Assembly: GCA_029570205.1 (NCBI GenBank)
Contig: JAKQSI010000004.1
Span: 49,887 to 113,886, forward strand
Source of the DNA: Candidatus Omnitrophota bacterium
Lineage (GTDB): Bacteria > Hinthialibacterota > Hinthialibacteria > Hinthialibacterales > JAKPRU01
DNA: 64,000 bases
Direction of reading: 5' to 3'
In this document: piece after piece, positions 50,071 through 59,610 of the stretch
How positions within the stretch are numbered: position 1 is the first letter of the stretch
Layout: the number at the start of each line of letters is the position of its first letter
The notes under the pieces: generated by a model
What the model was told of the DNA's origin: nothing
The model's input: only the letters and a program-made list of their open reading frames with translations
Databases searched by the model: none
Position numbers and translations under genes: made by a program

Positions 50071-52638
50071 ATGCGCTCACGTTTGCAGACGCGGCTTTGG
50101 TCGGCAACGGTTGCCGTCAGTCTTGTTCTGTTGGCGGCTTGCGCTTCGGGACCGCCCGAAGGAAGCGAACTGACATTTGCTTTTTTACCTCAGCCTCTTA
50201 CCCTGGACCCGGCACGCTGTGACAGCGAGCTCGACCGGATTCTCTGCACGCTTCTGTATAGCCGCCTTGTCCGGCTCAATCTTGATGGAGTCCTGGATCC
50301 GGAATTGGTAATCGAACCGGATTGCCCGGCGGGCATAAACCCGGAAGATTGGACCGATCTGGAATTGGAGCGTCAAATTGCCGCGCCGAACGGACTGGTA
50401 TTCTCCTTCCAGATCAATCCCAAGGTCCGGTTCTCGAATGGTCGGCCTGTTTCCGTGCGGGATATCCGGTATTCCTTCGAGCGGCTGATGGATCCGCTGA
50501 CCCAATCGCCGTATGGGTGGATGATTCAGCCCATCCTGGGCGCATCGGATTTTGCGAGGGCGAAAGAGGATCAGATCAAGAATCTCCCAGCGGACCCGAT
50601 TGCCCTCGATAGGATTGTGGGGATCGAAGAGATCGACTCCAGCACAATCCGTTTTCGGCTGACCGATCCTTATGCGCCGTTTCTGCACAGCCTCTCACTT
50701 CCGGCAGCAGGCATTCTGCCCGCGACGGAAAGCGAGGCAGCTATCGGGGATGCCACGGCGCAGTTTCCACTGGCTCGGTTGGGCAGCGGGCCTTGGGAAC
50801 CGGAATCCATCGATCCGACACGGGAAATTGTCCTCAAGGCCAAAGAAAACCATCCCGCGCGCGCGTTCATCCGCACTGAGCGACTCCGGTTCCAGATTGT
50901 GAATGATTCGGAAGAGATCGAACGGCTTTTTCTTAATGAATCCGTGGCGTTGATTGACCTGGTTCCGGAACAGCGAGCCAAGTGGCTCCAGAATCCGGCT
51001 TATCGGGAGCAGATTATTTCGGCGACACATCCCTCTACTACGCTGCTCGGATTCAATTTCAGAAAACCGCTATTTCAGAATCTTCAGGTACGGCGGAAAG
51101 TCAGGGAGACAATTGATCCCAGCCGGATCGCGAACGACATCGGGGCACATTTGGTGGTTACGTGCGAAGGACTGCTGCCTCGAAACCTGATCCATGTTTC
51201 CCATGTCTCACGCTTGCCGGAAATACCGCTTTCGCCAGATGAGAACCTCGGTTCCGGTTGGCCTGTGTTGATATTGATCTCGCCTGCCGGGACTCTTTTC
51301 AGCCAAACTGCGGAACACATCCGGCAGGATATGGCGGGCATTGGGGTATCCCTCGATATCCGTCTTCTCGAACAACCGGAGTACGGACAATCTTTGCAGA
51401 ACGGTGATTTCGATCTTGCGATCCTTTCGGTGAATACCCTGTCACCGGACCCGCGTGAGATGCTCTCGATTTTCCTGATCCCGGAAGGAGTTCCGGGGGG
51501 GCGCAACGTGACCCGATACGCAAATCCCGACTACGATGAGATTGTGAAACAGTCGGATATGACTCCCGGATTCCGGGACCGGAGCCGCTTGTATCTAAAA
51601 GCAGAGGATTTGCTTCGCCTGGATTGTGCGGCGGTATTTCTGTGGCATCCGGTCGATTTCCGGATTCGACATAAGTGGCTTTCGGGATTCCGATATTCGC
51701 CGTTCCCTTCCCAGGTCACCTGGAACGGGATGTTTCACGAGACCAATGAGAAACGATATGAGAGTCCGGCAAATCTTCCGTCCCTGGAGAAAAGGAAAAA
51801 GAGAATATCGGGGGAATTGACTATTGCGACAGCGGTTATTCTGGGGTTTGTGCAGGGGCTGACGGAGTTCCTGCCGATTTCCAGTTCGGGCCATCTGAAA
51901 ATCCTGGAGCATCTTCTGGGGCTTCCGGGCGGGGCGCAATACCTGTTTTTCGATTGCCTGTTGCATGTGGGGACTCTGCTTGCGGTGCTGCTGTTCTATC
52001 GAGCGGATCTGAAGGTTCTGCTGAAAGCGCTCCTGGACGCGCCGAAGGAATACGTGACTTATTTCAAGGCCCAGAAGAAGGAAAGGAAACTGAGTGAGCC
52101 GGTTGCTTTTCTATCGTATATTCTAATCGGAACTCTTGTAACCGGGGTTTTTGGGCTGATATTTAAGGACATCCTGGAATTGCTGTTCGACAGCTTGCCG
52201 GCGGTGGGATTCGCACTCATCATGACTGGGGTTCTCTTGCTGGCGGCCAAGAATCCGAGAAAGCAGTTGAACCCGTCCGATCTGTCATTCAAGACAGCGG
52301 CGAAGATCGGTCTGGCGCAGGGATTTGCGATTATCCCCGGTCTGTCCCGTTCCGGGACAACGATTGCCGTGGCGCTGATGCTCGGTGTGAGGAGGGAAAT
52401 GGCGGTCCGGTTCTCCTTTCTTCTATCGGTTCCGGCGATTGCAGGCGCTACACTCCTGGAGGCCATGGAAACAACCCGGAAAGTGGCATTGATTCCCGCG
52501 CTGGCTGGAACCGTGATGGCTTTTCTTTCCGGTCTGTTGTTTCTCTGGTTTCTGGTGTTGCTGGTTCGGAAAGAACGGTTCCATGTTTTTGCTTATTACA
52601 CGATCCCACTCGGAATCCTGGTTCTGTTCGGTTTGTGA
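50071..52638 (+). CDS. In-frame fusion: OppA-like peptide-binding lipoprotein plus undecaprenyl-diphosphatase (UppP/BacA)
   Basis: An uninterrupted 855-residue frame. Residues 1-26 are a lipoprotein signal with lipobox LAAC. Residues 30-560 are an SBP_bac_5 solute-binding domain (FLPQPLTLDPARCDSELD, VFSFQINPKVRFSNGRPVS, RDIRYSFERLMDP, then YANPDYDEIVKQSD). A Lys/Arg linker (LEKRKKR) leads to a complete UppP: ILGFVQGLTEFLPISSSGHL and, later, GFAIIPGLSRSGTTIAVALM, with the Glu-rich and PGxSRSGxT motifs. UppP dephosphorylates undecaprenyl-PP to recycle the cell-wall lipid carrier. A TTG at 51817 would give a free 273-residue UppP, its usual length, but has no good Shine-Dalgarno and there is no stop between domains. 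ATG 50071 suits the signal peptide. No ABC permease is nearby. Confidence 0.85.
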   Translation: MRSRLQTRLWSATVAVSLVLLAACASGPPEGSELTFAFLPQPLTLDPARCDSELDRILCTLLYSRLVRLNLDGVLDPELVIEPDCPAGINPEDWTDLELERQIAAPNGLVFSFQINPKVRFSNGRPVSVRDIRYSFERLMDPLTQSPYGWMIQPILGASDFARAKEDQIKNLPADPIALDRIVGIEEIDSSTIRFRLTDPYAPFLHSLSLPAAGILPATESEAAIGDATAQFPLARLGSGPWEPESIDPTREIVLKAKENHPARAFIRTERLRFQIVNDSEEIERLFLNESVALIDLVPEQRAKWLQNPAYREQIISATHPSTTLLGFNFRKPLFQNLQVRRKVRETIDPSRIANDIGAHLVVTCEGLLPRNLIHVSHVSRLPEIPLSPDENLGSGWPVLILISPAGTLFSQTAEHIRQDMAGIGVSLDIRLLEQPEYGQSLQNGDFDLAILSVNTLSPDPREMLSIFLIPEGVPGGRNVTRYANPDYDEIVKQSDMTPGFRDRSRLYLKAEDLLRLDCAAVFLWHPVDFRIRHKWLSGFRYSPFPSQVTWNGMFHETNEKRYESPANLPSLEKRKKRISGELTIATAVILGFVQGLTEFLPISSSGHLKILEHLLGLPGGAQYLFFDCLLHVGTLLAVLLFYRADLKVLLKALLDAPKEYVTYFKAQKKERKLSEPVAFLSYILIGTLVTGVFGLIFKDILELLFDSLPAVGFALIMTGVLLLAAKNPRKQLNPSDLSFKTAAKIGLAQGFAIIPGLSRSGTTIAVALMLGVRREMAVRFSFLLSVPAIAGATLLEAMETTRKVALIPALAGTVMAFLSGLLFLWFLVLLVRKERFHVFAYYTIPLGILVLFGL

Positions 52639-52680
52639 CGATGACCGAAATCCGCCGGCAAGATGACGATGCGGCTGTTC

Positions 52681-52716
52681 TCACCTCCCGGCTCTTTCTC
52701 CAAGAATGGAGAGAGG
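52681..52716. repeat. Dispersed CTCTTTCTCCAAGAATGGAGAGAGG repeat
   Basis: A short imperfect palindrome (CTCTTTCTCC...GGAGAGAGG) of the same type as the repeat at 30641-30664. It lies between the convergent fusion and DUF5010 genes and may help end both transcripts. Confidence 0.45.
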
Positions 52717-52734
52717 GATCTCTGTGAAAGTATT

Positions 52735-54324
52735 TCAGTTACTTTTGCGGACCGAAATCTCAGAGACCGCCAATGATCCCGCGAAAATTGCGAGACGGAA
52801 ATCGGCGGCCCCGTTCTGGCGATTGACAAATCGAGCATCCGTCAATGAAAGACTCGCTGTTTTCCATTCACCGCTATTCTCACAGCGAACAACAGTCGAG
52901 TCTTTATACACGCCGTTCAGGGTGGCCTTGCGGTCGTGCGAATCGTATTGCAGAAGGAATTGCGAGAATCCCGTGTCGAGATAAGCCACCCGAATCTCGA
53001 TGGGACGCTGTTCCTCAAACGAAAACGGATCGGCGATGGAGAAATAGAGATACGTGGTGTTCTTTGTTTCAGGTGAAAACAGGCAAGACCGCCCGGCCCG
53101 CTCGCCGATAGACACCGGCCCGTCGGGTTGACCTCGTACCAGGTAAAGCCCTTGCTCCTTCAGACCGTCCTCAAGAAGTATTTGTACAGATTCGGCGTTT
53201 GCATACTCTTTCCCGATTTGCGACCCCGGTCTCGGTAGCGGATCGGGATATTTTAATTCAATCTGCTCCGTCGATTGTTCGTTCTTCTTGAACTTGTCGG
53301 CGAATTCCGCCGTCAAACGGATGTATTGATCTCCGTATTCTCCGGATCGGCAGACATCCGTTCCCTCGTGCATTTCATTCCAGGTTTCAATGAGAGCAAT
53401 TCGGGCATCGCTGCGCAACACTTGCAGCCATCCCCATTTGTAGAAATTGCCTCCTTCACGATCGCGGATGGGGGTGGAGCGCCCGGGAACGGCGCTGTCG
53501 TTATAGCCCGGCCCGACACACGCCACCCCGTGAAAACTCGGCCCGTCCAGCGCGGCTCCCCAGGCGTAGACGTTCTCCGTTTTCATATTCCAGGAAACCT
53601 CTCGGATGATATACGGTCGAATACCGTGAAACTCGGATGCGAACTGCTCATACACATAGTCCGCAGTGGATTGGTCGTGCCCGGAGGCGAATCCGGACCC
53701 GTACAGCACAACGATGGGTTTTCCGTCGATAGCCGCCCAGTGTTCGGGTTTAATCTGTTGAAAGAAATCCCGGATGGTGCGATAGAAGAGATCTTTTCCT
53801 TCCGGCGCAGTGAGGTCGGGCTTCGCCGGTTCGCCGGATTTTCTGCGGACTCCCGCGAGAAGGGTGGAGGTGTCATAGAACAGACCGATTTTCGGGACAG
53901 GCTCCCCCCGACGTTGGCGTTCTTCAATGGCCCGTTGAAGCGGTCCGAGGCCGCGCACGCTGAACCACGTGCCGACGGAAAAATAGTTATCCAATGTTCC
54001 CCAATACACCGGCAGGATGAAATCAATTCCCGCTGCCGCGATATCCGCAAGTTCCCGCTCATGCCAGGCGACGGAGTTATAGCTCACCATCTCCGGTTCC
54101 GGGAAATGATCCTGCAGGGCATCATCCTGATAAGCCCCGTCATCATAGAAATGCTCATCGGGATAATCGTACCAATAGAAATAGTACGTTCCTACAATAC
54201 GGTCCCGGGATGAAAAACTCTCGATTTTCGACAGGCGATTTTCATTCCAGTTTACCGCGAACTGGGCGTAAACCGACCCGGCGATCCACACCATCAAAAG
54301 AAAAACGACCGATACGCGACGCAT
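52735..54324 (-). CDS. Secreted DUF5010/GH99-like protein
   Basis: A 529-residue exported protein (signal RRVSVVFLLMVWIAGSVYAQ). The N-terminal barrel begins IVGTYYFYWYDYPDEHFYDD and continues with SVAWHERELADIAAAGIDFI, LPVYWGTLDNYF, KPIVVLYGSG and LIETWNEMHEGTDV, the pattern of DUF5010 and related GH99/GH71-like proteins; the Glu residues of ETWNEMHEG are candidate catalytic acids. The C-terminal 150 residues are a beta-sandwich (YLYFSIADPFSFEEQRPIEI). It probably acts on an extracellular glycan. AAGGAG lies about nine bases before the ATG. Confidence 0.82.
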   Translation of the reverse strand: MRRVSVVFLLMVWIAGSVYAQFAVNWNENRLSKIESFSSRDRIVGTYYFYWYDYPDEHFYDDGAYQDDALQDHFPEPEMVSYNSVAWHERELADIAAAGIDFILPVYWGTLDNYFSVGTWFSVRGLGPLQRAIEERQRRGEPVPKIGLFYDTSTLLAGVRRKSGEPAKPDLTAPEGKDLFYRTIRDFFQQIKPEHWAAIDGKPIVVLYGSGFASGHDQSTADYVYEQFASEFHGIRPYIIREVSWNMKTENVYAWGAALDGPSFHGVACVGPGYNDSAVPGRSTPIRDREGGNFYKWGWLQVLRSDARIALIETWNEMHEGTDVCRSGEYGDQYIRLTAEFADKFKKNEQSTEQIELKYPDPLPRPGSQIGKEYANAESVQILLEDGLKEQGLYLVRGQPDGPVSIGERAGRSCLFSPETKNTTYLYFSIADPFSFEEQRPIEIRVAYLDTGFSQFLLQYDSHDRKATLNGVYKDSTVVRCENSGEWKTASLSLTDARFVNRQNGAADFRLAIFAGSLAVSEISVRKSN

Positions 54325-54656
54325 TTTTCTGTTTCTCCTTCCTGTTATTGAAGACCGAGGAGGTTTCTATACATTATCAGAAGAGCATACGGAAAGCAGG
54401 CGAGCGGCATTTCGAGGGAGGTGTGAAACCCTGCCCGCAGGGTTCCCTGTCGCGGTATACTTAAAAGAGGCGACCTGCGAGATTGTCTCAAGAGATCCGG
54501 AATTGCCCGCTCAAGGCTGGGGTTGACAAGTCGAGTCGATTCAACCTCCTTTGTATTTCCGACAATCTTGGCGGAGAGGCGGGCGCTTTCTTTCCAGGAT
54601 TCTTTCAGACACTCTCCTGCGCCCCGCCTGAAAATTACAGACCGAAAGGAATCGCC
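54325..54656. other. Intergenic region with a short hairpin
   Basis: This 332-base gap separates divergent DUF5010 and DinB genes. It contains a perfect hairpin AACCCTGC-CC-GCAGGGTT at 54427-54444 and a TTGACA at 54523-54528 that lacks a matching -10. No gene is seen. Confidence 0.45.
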
Positions 54657-55154
54657 ATGAAAAAAGAAGATTTCGTGTCATTGATGAATGCTCTGGAAAA
54701 ACCCACATTGAAACTGGCGTCCCTGATTCCGGACGACCGGCTGTACACATCGCCGATCCCCAACACGATGATCCTGAGCGGATTGCTGGCGCATCTGGCC
54801 GATTCGATGGAGTACCTCGGTCGGAACCTTGTCAGTGGCGAGTGGCCAATGCACTCCGAGGACCGGGATAAGCCGGTCAGTGCGAGCAAGAGCGAATTGA
54901 TGGAGAAGATCCGGCAGGCGCATCAAGTAGTCCGGGATTCGTATGAGTCGCTCAGCCAGGCGGATTTTGAAACCAAATTGGCGGAAACGCCCTGGGGAGC
55001 GAAGGGGACCATCGAGATGCTCAGTATCGGAGTCCTGTACGGACACCAGATTCACCACAAAATGCAGCTGTTTATGGCGCTCAAGGTCCTCGGTATTCCG
55101 GTGGACACCGGGACACTGTACATGGGCCTGGATCCAGGGGTGATGAAGACGTAA
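54657..55154 (+). CDS. DinB-family (YfiT/DinB four-helix) protein
   Basis: A 165-residue DinB-like four-helix bundle. The three metal-binding His positions are suggested by LLAHLADSMEYLGRNL and GHQIHHKMQLFMALKVLG. Members include thiol-dependent transferases for bacillithiol or mycothiol chemistry and many of unknown function. ATG 54657 has AAAGGA eight bases upstream; the open frame extends to 54483. It stands alone; a diverged single arm of the 32716 inverted repeat lies just behind its stop. Confidence 0.88.
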   Translation: MKKEDFVSLMNALEKPTLKLASLIPDDRLYTSPIPNTMILSGLLAHLADSMEYLGRNLVSGEWPMHSEDRDKPVSASKSELMEKIRQAHQVVRDSYESLSQADFETKLAETPWGAKGTIEMLSIGVLYGHQIHHKMQLFMALKVLGIPVDTGTLYMGLDPGVMKT

Positions 55155-55162
55155 TCCGTCCC

Positions 55163-55189
55163 CGTCATTCCGGCGCAAACCGGAATCCA
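55163..55189. repeat. Single diverged arm of the MITE-like inverted repeat
   Basis: GTCATTCCGGCGCAAACCGG... differs at three positions from the arm at 32716-32742. No partner arm follows within several hundred bases. Confidence 0.7.
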
Positions 55190-55742
55190 GGCCAATTCTC
55201 CCTTTCCCTGTCCTCGGGGACTGTACAGACCGGGGACGTGGATTTTTCATTTCCGGACCATGTAGGAATAGGGGATTGTAACCTGTGGGGCGGACGGGTT
55301 GTCGAGTTCAAGGAGCAGCTCGCCGGTGGCGAAACCCGGGGCTGGCCACGCAGAGTAACTCTACTTCAAGAACCGGAGCCTGGCCGTTGTCAGTCACTGA
55401 GAAGACGGTTTCACGGTGTCCGCAAAGGACTTTCTTGATAGCGCCTGGCTTGGCATCGTTCCACTTCAACGTAAATTCTTTCCTGCCGGACGCAGATTAC
55501 CGCTGCCTTCAACTATTGCGAAAATGGATAACTCCTTATACCCCTTTATCGACCGTCGGGATGTCATGGGGGAACACAGCACTTCTCTCGAGGGTTACAT
55601 ACTCTCGATGTAGCATCCCAAGACCCGACGGACCCTGAGCAATTGCCTGACGAGCCTGTTAATATCCGCCTGCTTCAGACGTCGTTCCAGGCGGGCCGCC
55701 TGGTTACGCAACCGCTCGTTTTCCTCTTCCAACGGACAAGGC
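55190..55742. other. Degenerate region, no intact gene
   Basis: All frames here are short or of poor coding character. A 52-residue coiled-coil-like frame on the minus strand (ATG 55753 to stop 55595; LEEENERLRNQAARLERRLK) stands out, but it has no ribosome binding site and could be a transposase leucine-zipper remnant. Together with the truncated MauE-like frame that follows, this looks like a decayed locus. Confidence 0.4.
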
Positions 55743-55994
55743 TCCCGATTCATAGCCACAGCACTGGTTATGCTTTTCCTTGCCGCGATCCTGTGGGCGA
55801 TTTCTCAGGGGCTGGATATCGAATGCGGTTGTTTCGGCACATCCGATGCAGAGCAGATCGGGTGGTTCGTGCTGGTCCGGGTTTTGCTTTTATTGATGGC
55901 GTCGGTATGGCTCACGCGCAGAAATCTGGTGATCATGGGTTCAACGAAACAGGAACGGTCGACAGACAGAGACGCCTGTACTACCGAGCGATAA
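55743..55994 (+). pseudogene. C-terminal remnant of a MauE/DoxX-like membrane protein
   Basis: The frame reads RFIATALVMLFLAAILWAIS then QGLDIECGCFGTSDAEQIGW and LVRVLLLLMASVWLTRR. The RGLDIxCGCFG phrase between two spans is diagnostic of the C-terminal half of MauE-type proteins, thought to pass disulfide electrons. The expected N-terminal two spans are missing upstream. A start at ATG 55770 has no ribosome binding site. It is best read as a 5'-truncated gene. Confidence 0.65.
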
Positions 55995-56004
55995 CTCGAG
56001 AAGT

Positions 56005-57483
56005 TTAAAATCCCCCCCGCCGGTAATTCGGCGCTTCGCGGGTGATCGCGACATCGTGAGGATGGCTTTCCTGCAATGAGTTAGCGGTGACCTTCATAAA
56101 TTGAGTTTTTGTGCGCAACTCTTCAATACATTTCACTCCGCAATACCCCATGCCGGATCGCAGACCCCCAACCAGCTGGAACACATGGGCGGAGAGACTT
56201 CCCTTATACGGAACACGACCCTCAATTCCTTCCGGGACCAGTTTGCCCTGGTCTGTGATGGTTCCCTGCCCGTATCGGTCGCCGCTCCCTTCTTTCATGG
56301 CGGCGAGAGAACCCATGCCGCGATATACTTTGAACGTGCGTCCCTCATACACCACGGTCTCACCGGGGGCCTCCTCCGTTCCGGCAAAGAGATTCCCGAT
56401 CATCACAGCAATTGCGCCGGCGGCGATGGCCTTGGTGATGTCTCCGGAGAACCGAATCCCTCCGTCTGCGATAATTGGAATACCACAGGTGTCGGCAACT
56501 TTGGCGCACTCCACAATGGCGGTGACTTGCGGCACACCGGCTCCGGTGACCACACGTGTTGTGCAGATCGAACCCGGACCGACTCCGACCCGAACCACAT
56601 CCGCCCCCCGGTCAACCAGGTATTTCGTGCCCTCCCCCGTCGCCACATTCCCTCCGATCACCACAATTTGCGGATACTCCGATTTGATGAACTCCACCAT
56701 ATCGCCGACTCGTTTGCTGAACCCGTGGGCCGTATCCACAACAACTGCATCCACACCGGCGCTCGCCAGCAACGGAAGCCGCTCTTCCCGATCTGCCGGG
56801 GATACCCCCACTGCCGCACCGACCAGCAATCTTCCGATGGAATCTTTCGCGGCATTCGGAAACCGCCGCTTTTTTTCAATATCCTTGATGGTGATTAAAC
56901 CGACCAGGTTATTCTCATCGTCCACAACGGGAAGCTTTTCGATTCGGTGGCCGTGCAGGAATGTCACGGCATTATCCAACGTTGTGCCAACCGGCGCGGT
57001 GACCAGCTTCTCGCGCGGTGTCATCAGCTCCGTCACCCTCTTGCTTGTATCCGTCTCGAAACGCAAATCACGGTTAGTCAGTATCCCGACCAGTTTTGTC
57101 CCCTTGGTGATCGGCACTCCGGAAATATGATACCGGGCCATAATCTCAAGGGCTTCCGAGATCAAGGCGGTGGGAGGAAGTGTGATCGGACTGACAATCA
57201 TCCCGCTTTCGGAACGCTTGACTCGATCCACTTCTTTCGCTTGTTCTTCCGGGCAAACATTCCGATGCAGGATGCCGAGTCCGCCTTCCTGGGCCAGCGC
57301 AATGGCAAGCCTGGAGTCGGTCACGGTATCCATCGGGGCGGAAAGAAGAGGAACCGCCAGCCGAATCTTCTCGGTCAGGGCAACGCTGGTATCGATTTCA
57401 CTCGGCAGGAGCTCCGCATAATTTGGTAACAGGAGAATATCGTCGAATGTGAGTCCTTCCCCCCGAATCCGTTCGCTGGTCAT
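56005..57483 (-). CDS. guaB: Inosine-5'-monophosphate dehydrogenase
   Basis: A 492-residue IMP dehydrogenase, oxidising IMP to XMP with NAD in guanine nucleotide synthesis. The start [20 protein letters not shown] is typical; a CBS pair spans about 95-205 ([40 protein letters not shown]); the NAD site is [15 protein letters not shown]; the catalytic Cys loop is [15 protein letters not shown]; the flap follows at [20 protein letters not shown]. Full length and unaltered. Confidence 0.98.
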   Translation of the reverse strand: MTSERIRGEGLTFDDILLLPNYAELLPSEIDTSVALTEKIRLAVPLLSAPMDTVTDSRLAIALAQEGGLGILHRNVCPEEQAKEVDRVKRSESGMIVSPITLPPTALISEALEIMARYHISGVPITKGTKLVGILTNRDLRFETDTSKRVTELMTPREKLVTAPVGTTLDNAVTFLHGHRIEKLPVVDDENNLVGLITIKDIEKKRRFPNAAKDSIGRLLVGAAVGVSPADREERLPLLASAGVDAVVVDTAHGFSKRVGDMVEFIKSEYPQIVVIGGNVATGEGTKYLVDRGADVVRVGVGPGSICTTRVVTGAGVPQVTAIVECAKVADTCGIPIIADGGIRFSGDITKAIAAGAIAVMIGNLFAGTEEAPGETVVYEGRTFKVYRGMGSLAAMKEGSGDRYGQGTITDQGKLVPEGIEGRVPYKGSLSAHVFQLVGGLRSGMGYCGVKCIEELRTKTQFMKVTANSLQESHPHDVAITREAPNYRRGGF

Positions 57484-57554
57484 TGCTTGTCACTCCCTGG
57501 AAAGATGGGTTGTTCTTTTCATCATACGAGAAAAACATCCCCTGAAAAAGTACA

Positions 57555-57581
57555 CGGGCGGGTCTTTGTGGGACCCGCCCG
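57555..57581 (-). terminator. Terminator of the 57622 secreted-protein gene
   Basis: CGGGCGGGTC at 57555-57564 pairs perfectly with 57572-57581 around a 7-base loop. On the minus strand it is followed by TGTACTTTTTC. It separates that gene from guaB downstream. Confidence 0.8.
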
Positions 57582-57621
57582 ATTTTCAGCGTTCTGATCG
57601 GTGACAAACGTTGTCTTTATG

Positions 57622-59439
57622 TCAGAAAAGGCCGAGGACAAACCCTCCACTTGCCGAGCTGTCTGTCACCGGGTAAAACAGCGGCGAAATGGTCTGGCTG
57701 AGCGTTGTCTCGAACAGGGCCGTGCTGTCCGTAATCGGACGAAACACCGGTGAGATCTCGATATCCGTTGTCAGATCGCCGTTGTACAGCGGCAGCCCTG
57801 AGCCATCCAGGGGAAGATTCGCCACATTCCCAACACCGTGCGCCGTGCCGAATCCGTCAATCACATAATAGCCCACAATTTTCCCGTGTCTCGGATCGAC
57901 ACTCGGAGACGTGATATTGGGTTTTCCGTAATTCGTGCGGTCCACATAAGCGACCAACTTGAGTCCGCGTCCGATATCAAATCCGAAATAGGGAGCCATC
58001 GTGGATGGGTCGGTATTGGAGAACGAAGTCCGATCGAAACTGTTCCAGATATCGGCCCCCGGTGCGGAAACCAGGTAAACCTCGCCATAGCTGGTCAGAA
58101 GAGCGTATCCCAGCCCGTTCGGGAACAGTTCCAAATCCTCCGCTATATCAAATCCGAAGTAGGGGGCATTCACTCTCGGATCGAACATGCCGTTCTTGGG
58201 ATTTTCCCACGGGGCCGGAACCGGATTGCCGTTCCCATCTTCCAGCATGGAGTGGACGACTCCCAGCCCGCTGAGGAGGTAATACCCATTGGTCAACGCC
58301 ACATCGCGACCGTAATTCGTGCTGCTGATCTGCGCACGATCCAGCGGAATCGCAATCGGTGTGTTCAAGGCGGAATCGGGCACTCCCAGCCCGGTGGCAG
58401 CCATCTTCCGAACTATTGAACTTGACACATGGCTGGTGGAGATAGAGAAGAACCGCGTAGAGACCTCAAGGTCTTTGGCAAAATATGGATGCCGATGATT
58501 CGGGGTCTGCGGTAATTCGGAGGCAACCCATGGCGCATGGCTCAGATACTCCCGCACTTTCACTTTGTCGGGATTTTGAGCCGGATTGGGATCGTAGTTC
58601 GCATCGAACACTTCCTGGCTTGGCACATAATGCCGACGATACATCGGACGGAAGCCGAACACATTAAAGAAATTCTTTGTGCCGACCAGAGGATCGTTTC
58701 TCCGTTCGTCCGGTGTAGCGTTGTTGATCTCGGTTTCGATCATCGCCAGCACTTCGGGGTTATTGACGTAATGAACGGCCCCGAATCCATCCAGGATGTA
58801 ATACCCCTGGTACGCATTGGTGGCTGCGCGCCAATCCGGGGCGATTTCGAGATCCCGCACGAGGTCCCACGGGAAGAAATAGGGCAGGAAAACATCGGGA
58901 TCATGCGAGGCGTTATAGACCCCTGTTCGAGTATGGAAATCGGGCACACCGGTCCGGAATTGCGGCGTCGCAGCCGGGCTTTCCCCGTAGGTGTGCACGC
59001 CGCCATACCCATCGGCCACAATCACGCCCACAACATTGTCATTGGGATCGGCAACAAAATCCATGTCGCGCTGGATATCGAAACCGAAGAAAAACGGGTA
59101 CGCGAGGAAATCTTCCGTGACCGGTATCCGTTGCGCGATCCACAATTCATCGAAGAAATCCGGTCCCGACACCGAACGGGCAAATCCAATTCCCCCATAA
59201 ACGTCCAATGCGGCGACACCATTCAAGGTCGCCGCATCGGGGAAATTGAGCCTCGGTAACGACGTCGGGGTTTCCGACTGACCATACACACTTGGATTCA
59301 CGAAACTGATTGCAACCACCAGGACCAGACCAAGCTGTCGCAAGCGGCCGACACGAGAGTAGGTTGCTCGTTGCTTGTTCAATGAATCAAACCCCCTTTC
59401 GGCTATATCCTTAGGGATCTTTTGTTTCGAGTTGACCAT
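57622..59439 (-). CDS. Secreted protein built of repeated GYYxLDGFGxVH units
   Basis: A 605-residue exported protein; a long N-region leads to the signal GLVLVVAISFVNPSVYGQ. About six units repeat, each pairing a PYFxFDIxxDLEI half with a GYYxLDGFGAVHxV half: residues 115-152, 187-225, 319-399 (with a long insert), 427-458, 484-537 and a partial one at 553-565. The pattern suggests a beta-propeller of unknown family, shared in degenerate form with the 45602 protein. No enzymatic residues are evident. ATG 59439 is used in place of a TTG three bases upstream. It has its own terminator. Confidence 0.75.
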   Translation of the reverse strand: MVNSKQKIPKDIAERGFDSLNKQRATYSRVGRLRQLGLVLVVAISFVNPSVYGQSETPTSLPRLNFPDAATLNGVAALDVYGGIGFARSVSGPDFFDELWIAQRIPVTEDFLAYPFFFGFDIQRDMDFVADPNDNVVGVIVADGYGGVHTYGESPAATPQFRTGVPDFHTRTGVYNASHDPDVFLPYFFPWDLVRDLEIAPDWRAATNAYQGYYILDGFGAVHYVNNPEVLAMIETEINNATPDERRNDPLVGTKNFFNVFGFRPMYRRHYVPSQEVFDANYDPNPAQNPDKVKVREYLSHAPWVASELPQTPNHRHPYFAKDLEVSTRFFSISTSHVSSSIVRKMAATGLGVPDSALNTPIAIPLDRAQISSTNYGRDVALTNGYYLLSGLGVVHSMLEDGNGNPVPAPWENPKNGMFDPRVNAPYFGFDIAEDLELFPNGLGYALLTSYGEVYLVSAPGADIWNSFDRTSFSNTDPSTMAPYFGFDIGRGLKLVAYVDRTNYGKPNITSPSVDPRHGKIVGYYVIDGFGTAHGVGNVANLPLDGSGLPLYNGDLTTDIEISPVFRPITDSTALFETTLSQTISPLFYPVTDSSASGGFVLGLF

Positions 59440-59520
59440 CAAAACATACCTGTCCGTCTGCCATGAACATCCTCAGACCAGTTATTCTTAGTAGAAATCT
59501 TTCTTCATGTCAAGAACGAA

Positions 59521-59580
59521 AGGCCCTTTATGCCGAAAATGAGCGCGGAAAATTGCCACATCGGGCATAAAAAGGGTCCT
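59521..59580 (-). promoter_or_regulatory. Large imperfect inverted repeat downstream of the RACo-like gene
   Basis: AGGCCCTTTATGCCGA (59521-59536) is mirrored by TCGGGCATAAAAAGGGTCCT (59561-59580). It sits between the RACo-like stop and the next start and could be a terminator or attenuator; the following T run is weak. Confidence 0.4.
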
Positions 59581-59610
59581 GTTCACCTCTCTTCGTTCAT
59601 TTGGCCGATC

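Noticed and set aside
55595..55753. A 52-residue coiled-coil protein on the minus strand
   Set aside because: It has no ribosome binding site and overlaps the MauE-like remnant; it is mentioned only as part of the decayed region.
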